This document shows, piece by piece, positions 5,091 through 6,599 of a stretch of DNA of 6,599 nucleotides (its first letter is position 1; the number at the start of each line of letters is the position of its first letter). The stretch spans positions 1,515-8,113 of the forward strand of contig PMNO01000607.1 of NCBI GenBank assembly GCA_003161835.1. Direction: 5' to 3'. The notes below the pieces were generated by a model. That model searched no databases. It saw nothing but the letters and a program-made list of their open reading frames with translations, and was not told the DNA's origin. Origin of the DNA: Myxococcales bacterium (GTDB lineage Bacteria; Myxococcota_A; Polyangia; Fen-1088). A program made the position numbers and the translations under genes.

Positions 5091-6599
5091 TCAGGGAACC
5101 GGAGGTGTCGCTGTCCGGGACCAACCCAGCGCGACATAGAAGGAGCGACCTGGCAGGGGATAGTTGGAAAAATCCGCGACCCGCGAATCGGTGACGTTGA
5201 ACGCGCTCAGGGCAAGGCGCAGTCCGGCGCGCGCGTGTTCGATGGCAAGGCCGGCCCCCACGATGAGGCGCGGTGCAATCGCGCTGTACGGACCGGTGGT
5301 TTCAAAGTTGCCCGCCGTGCCGTCCGCATCGGCGTAGCCGCTCACAGCGAACGCGGTCGCGGCGATCGGCTGTCGCCATTCGCCGCGGGCATACGCCCGA
5401 TAGCGGGGATGATGTCCCAGTTGCCGGTCGTAACGCGAGGCGATCGCGCCTCGATCCCGCGCATCGATCAAGGTCGCCTGGGTGGTCACCATCAGCCGCC
5501 GCGCCCGCAGCCGCAGCTCGGTCTCGATTCCCCAGATCCGGGCGCGCGACACATTCTGGGCCCGCGTCGTGGAGCTGTACGTCTCCCAGCCGATGAGGTC
5601 GTCGACCCGGGCGCCAAACACCGTCGCGGAGGTGGTGAGGACACCCGCCCGCGTCGAACGGTCGACCGCAATCCCCACGTCCGCGTTGAGGCCCTGTTCA
5701 GGGCGGAGGCCGGGACTGCCGACAAATCCTCGGTTGTTGCCGTATAGCTCAACGAAAGACGGAATGCGGGCGTACCGTCCCACGTTGCCTCGCAAAGATG
5801 TTCCGACGCCCAAGGTCCGTAGGGCTCCCAGCCGAAGAACAGGCAACAAGCGATCAGTGGGGTCGGTCTGGGGCAGGTTCTCGCCGAACGAATCGCGCCC
5901 CGTTCGAACGTCGCGCGAGGCCTCGAGGCGAAGGGACGGAATCACATCCAGGCCGAGCCCGGCGCTGTGAACGTCGATTTCGACCCCCGCGCTTGCAACC
6001 GAGCGGCGGGCAGGAAACCCGACTGGCATGCTGGGATTCAGACGATTCTGCGGGAGGTAATCCTCGCCGCGCCCCTCCATCACGCCGGCTATCCGGACCT
6101 CATCGCCCAACGCCTTCTCCGCGGTCACGGTGGTCCCCGCCAGGCGCGTGCGATCGTGGGTAGCCGTGGGTACGCCCACGATTTGATGCAGAGGATCCTG
6201 GAGCTCGTCCCAGGTTGCCGAGGCGAACAACGCCGCCCGGAGTCGACTGGAGGCGCCCAGATCGTCCCGTGATTCATAGTCGAGGTGTGCCAGCAGGCGC
6301 GTCGTCGCCGCGCGCGCGTCGGATCGAAAAATGTTCTGAGCCGCCAGCCCCTGATCGCGCGTGATACCAATGAAGCCGCCGCGAAGTTCACGACGTCCGG
6401 CCAAGGCAACGGCGGCGCGCAGAACCCCGTCGATCTGTGACAGGTCGGAATTTTCGCGCGTCATCGGCTGGTAGCCGCCGGGAACCGCGGGTGGCGCGTC
6501 AGGGAAGTCGCCCTTCGCCCGCAGCACGTGCAATCCACCGTACAGCCGTAGACGGCCCACACTGTTGCCCGCCGTCGCATCCGCGGACATCGTGCGAAA
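5091..6599 (-). CDS. TonB-dependent outer-membrane receptor, C-terminal part, partial
   Basis: The frame is open from the right edge (first codons TTT CGC ACG) to a TGA at 5093-5091, giving 502 residues of a gene whose start is outside the window. It is the beta-barrel of a TonB-dependent receptor, which imports metal chelates, cobalamin or other scarce ligands across the outer membrane using TonB energy. Evidence includes the late-barrel motif R-I-P-S-F-V-E-L-Y-G-N-N (5733-5768) followed by G-S-P-G-L-R-P-E. It also includes many short amphipathic strands with alternating residues, such as ARIWGIETELRLRARRLMVT, and the final strand S-A-F-N-V-T-D-S...Y-P-L-P-G-R-S-F-Y-V-A-L-G-W (end at 5121-5162). 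Nine residues follow that last tryptophan, whereas these barrels usually end on an aromatic. The TonB box and plug domain are not visible. The ending Y-P-x-P-G-R resembles BtuB-like receptors but is shared more widely. It heads an operon with the propeller lipoprotein. Any riboswitch or Fur box would be beyond the edge. Confidence 0.9.
   Translation of the reverse strand, partial: FRTMSADATAGNSVGRLRLYGGLHVLRAKGDFPDAPPAVPGGYQPMTRENSDLSQIDGVLRAAVALAGRRELRGGFIGITRDQGLAAQNIFRSDARAATTRLLAHLDYESRDDLGASSRLRAALFASATWDELQDPLHQIVGVPTATHDRTRLAGTTVTAEKALGDEVRIAGVMEGRGEDYLPQNRLNPSMPVGFPARRSVASAGVEIDVHSAGLGLDVIPSLRLEASRDVRTGRDSFGENLPQTDPTDRLLPVLRLGALRTLGVGTSLRGNVGRYARIPSFVELYGNNRGFVGSPGLRPEQGLNADVGIAVDRSTRAGVLTTSATVFGARVDDLIGWETYSSTTRAQNVSRARIWGIETELRLRARRLMVTTQATLIDARDRGAIASRYDRQLGHHPRYRAYARGEWRQPIAATAFAVSGYADADGTAGNFETTGPYSAIAPRLIVGAGLAIEHARAGLRLALSAFNVTDSRVADFSNYPLPGRSFYVALGWSRTATPPVP

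Noticed and set aside
5054..5137. Longer lipoprotein start at 5137 or 5077
   Set aside because: These would overlap the receptor gene or lack a ribosome binding site, and would push the lipoprotein signal too far from the N-terminus; 5053 has AGGAG at good spacing.
5070..5747. 225-codon plus-strand open frame opposite the receptor
   Set aside because: The opposite strand encodes clear TonB-receptor barrel motifs; this frame is Arg/Gly/Pro-rich with no start signal or domain.

Overview
High-GC Gram-negative DNA. An outer-membrane TonB-dependent receptor and a signal-peptidase-II lipoprotein require an outer membrane. The base composition and gene mix would fit Myxococcota or another proteobacterial lineage, but no phylogenetic marker is present, so this is an inference only. 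All but about 270 bases are covered by six protein-coding genes. No tRNA, rRNA, CRISPR array, insertion sequence or phage gene was seen.

Layout, left to right. (1) Positions 1-246, plus strand: the 3' end of an inward-rectifier potassium channel (KirBac type) with a proline-rich tail. (2) Positions 255-275: a strong hairpin between two converging genes. (3) Positions 285-470, minus strand: a 61-residue exported lysine-rich protein of unknown function with an excellent ribosome binding site. (4) Positions 471-661: a divergent intergenic region holding a near-perfect dyad. (5) Positions 662-3713, plus strand: pntA and pntB, a complete proton-translocating NAD(P) transhydrogenase operon. The alpha subunit is one chain in which the NAD-binding domain is joined to its membrane segment, as in E. 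coli. (6) Positions 3722-3742: a small hairpin between converging genes. (7) Positions 3743-5053, minus strand: a lipoprotein whose sequence reads as a seven-bladed beta-propeller. (8) Positions 5091-6599, minus strand: the C-terminal two-thirds or so of a TonB-dependent receptor barrel that runs off the right edge.

How the genes work together. PntA and PntB form one inner-membrane enzyme that uses the proton gradient to move hydride from NADH to NADP+. The potassium channel also acts on inner-membrane electrochemistry, but nothing shows it is co-regulated with pntAB, and the small exported-protein gene lies between them. The receptor and the propeller lipoprotein form a separate minus-strand operon, receptor first, with a 37-base gap. 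They look like an outer-membrane uptake unit comparable in layout to BtuB-BtuG (cobalamin) or YncD-YncE. The substrate cannot be read from the sequence. This pair is the most interesting part of the window.
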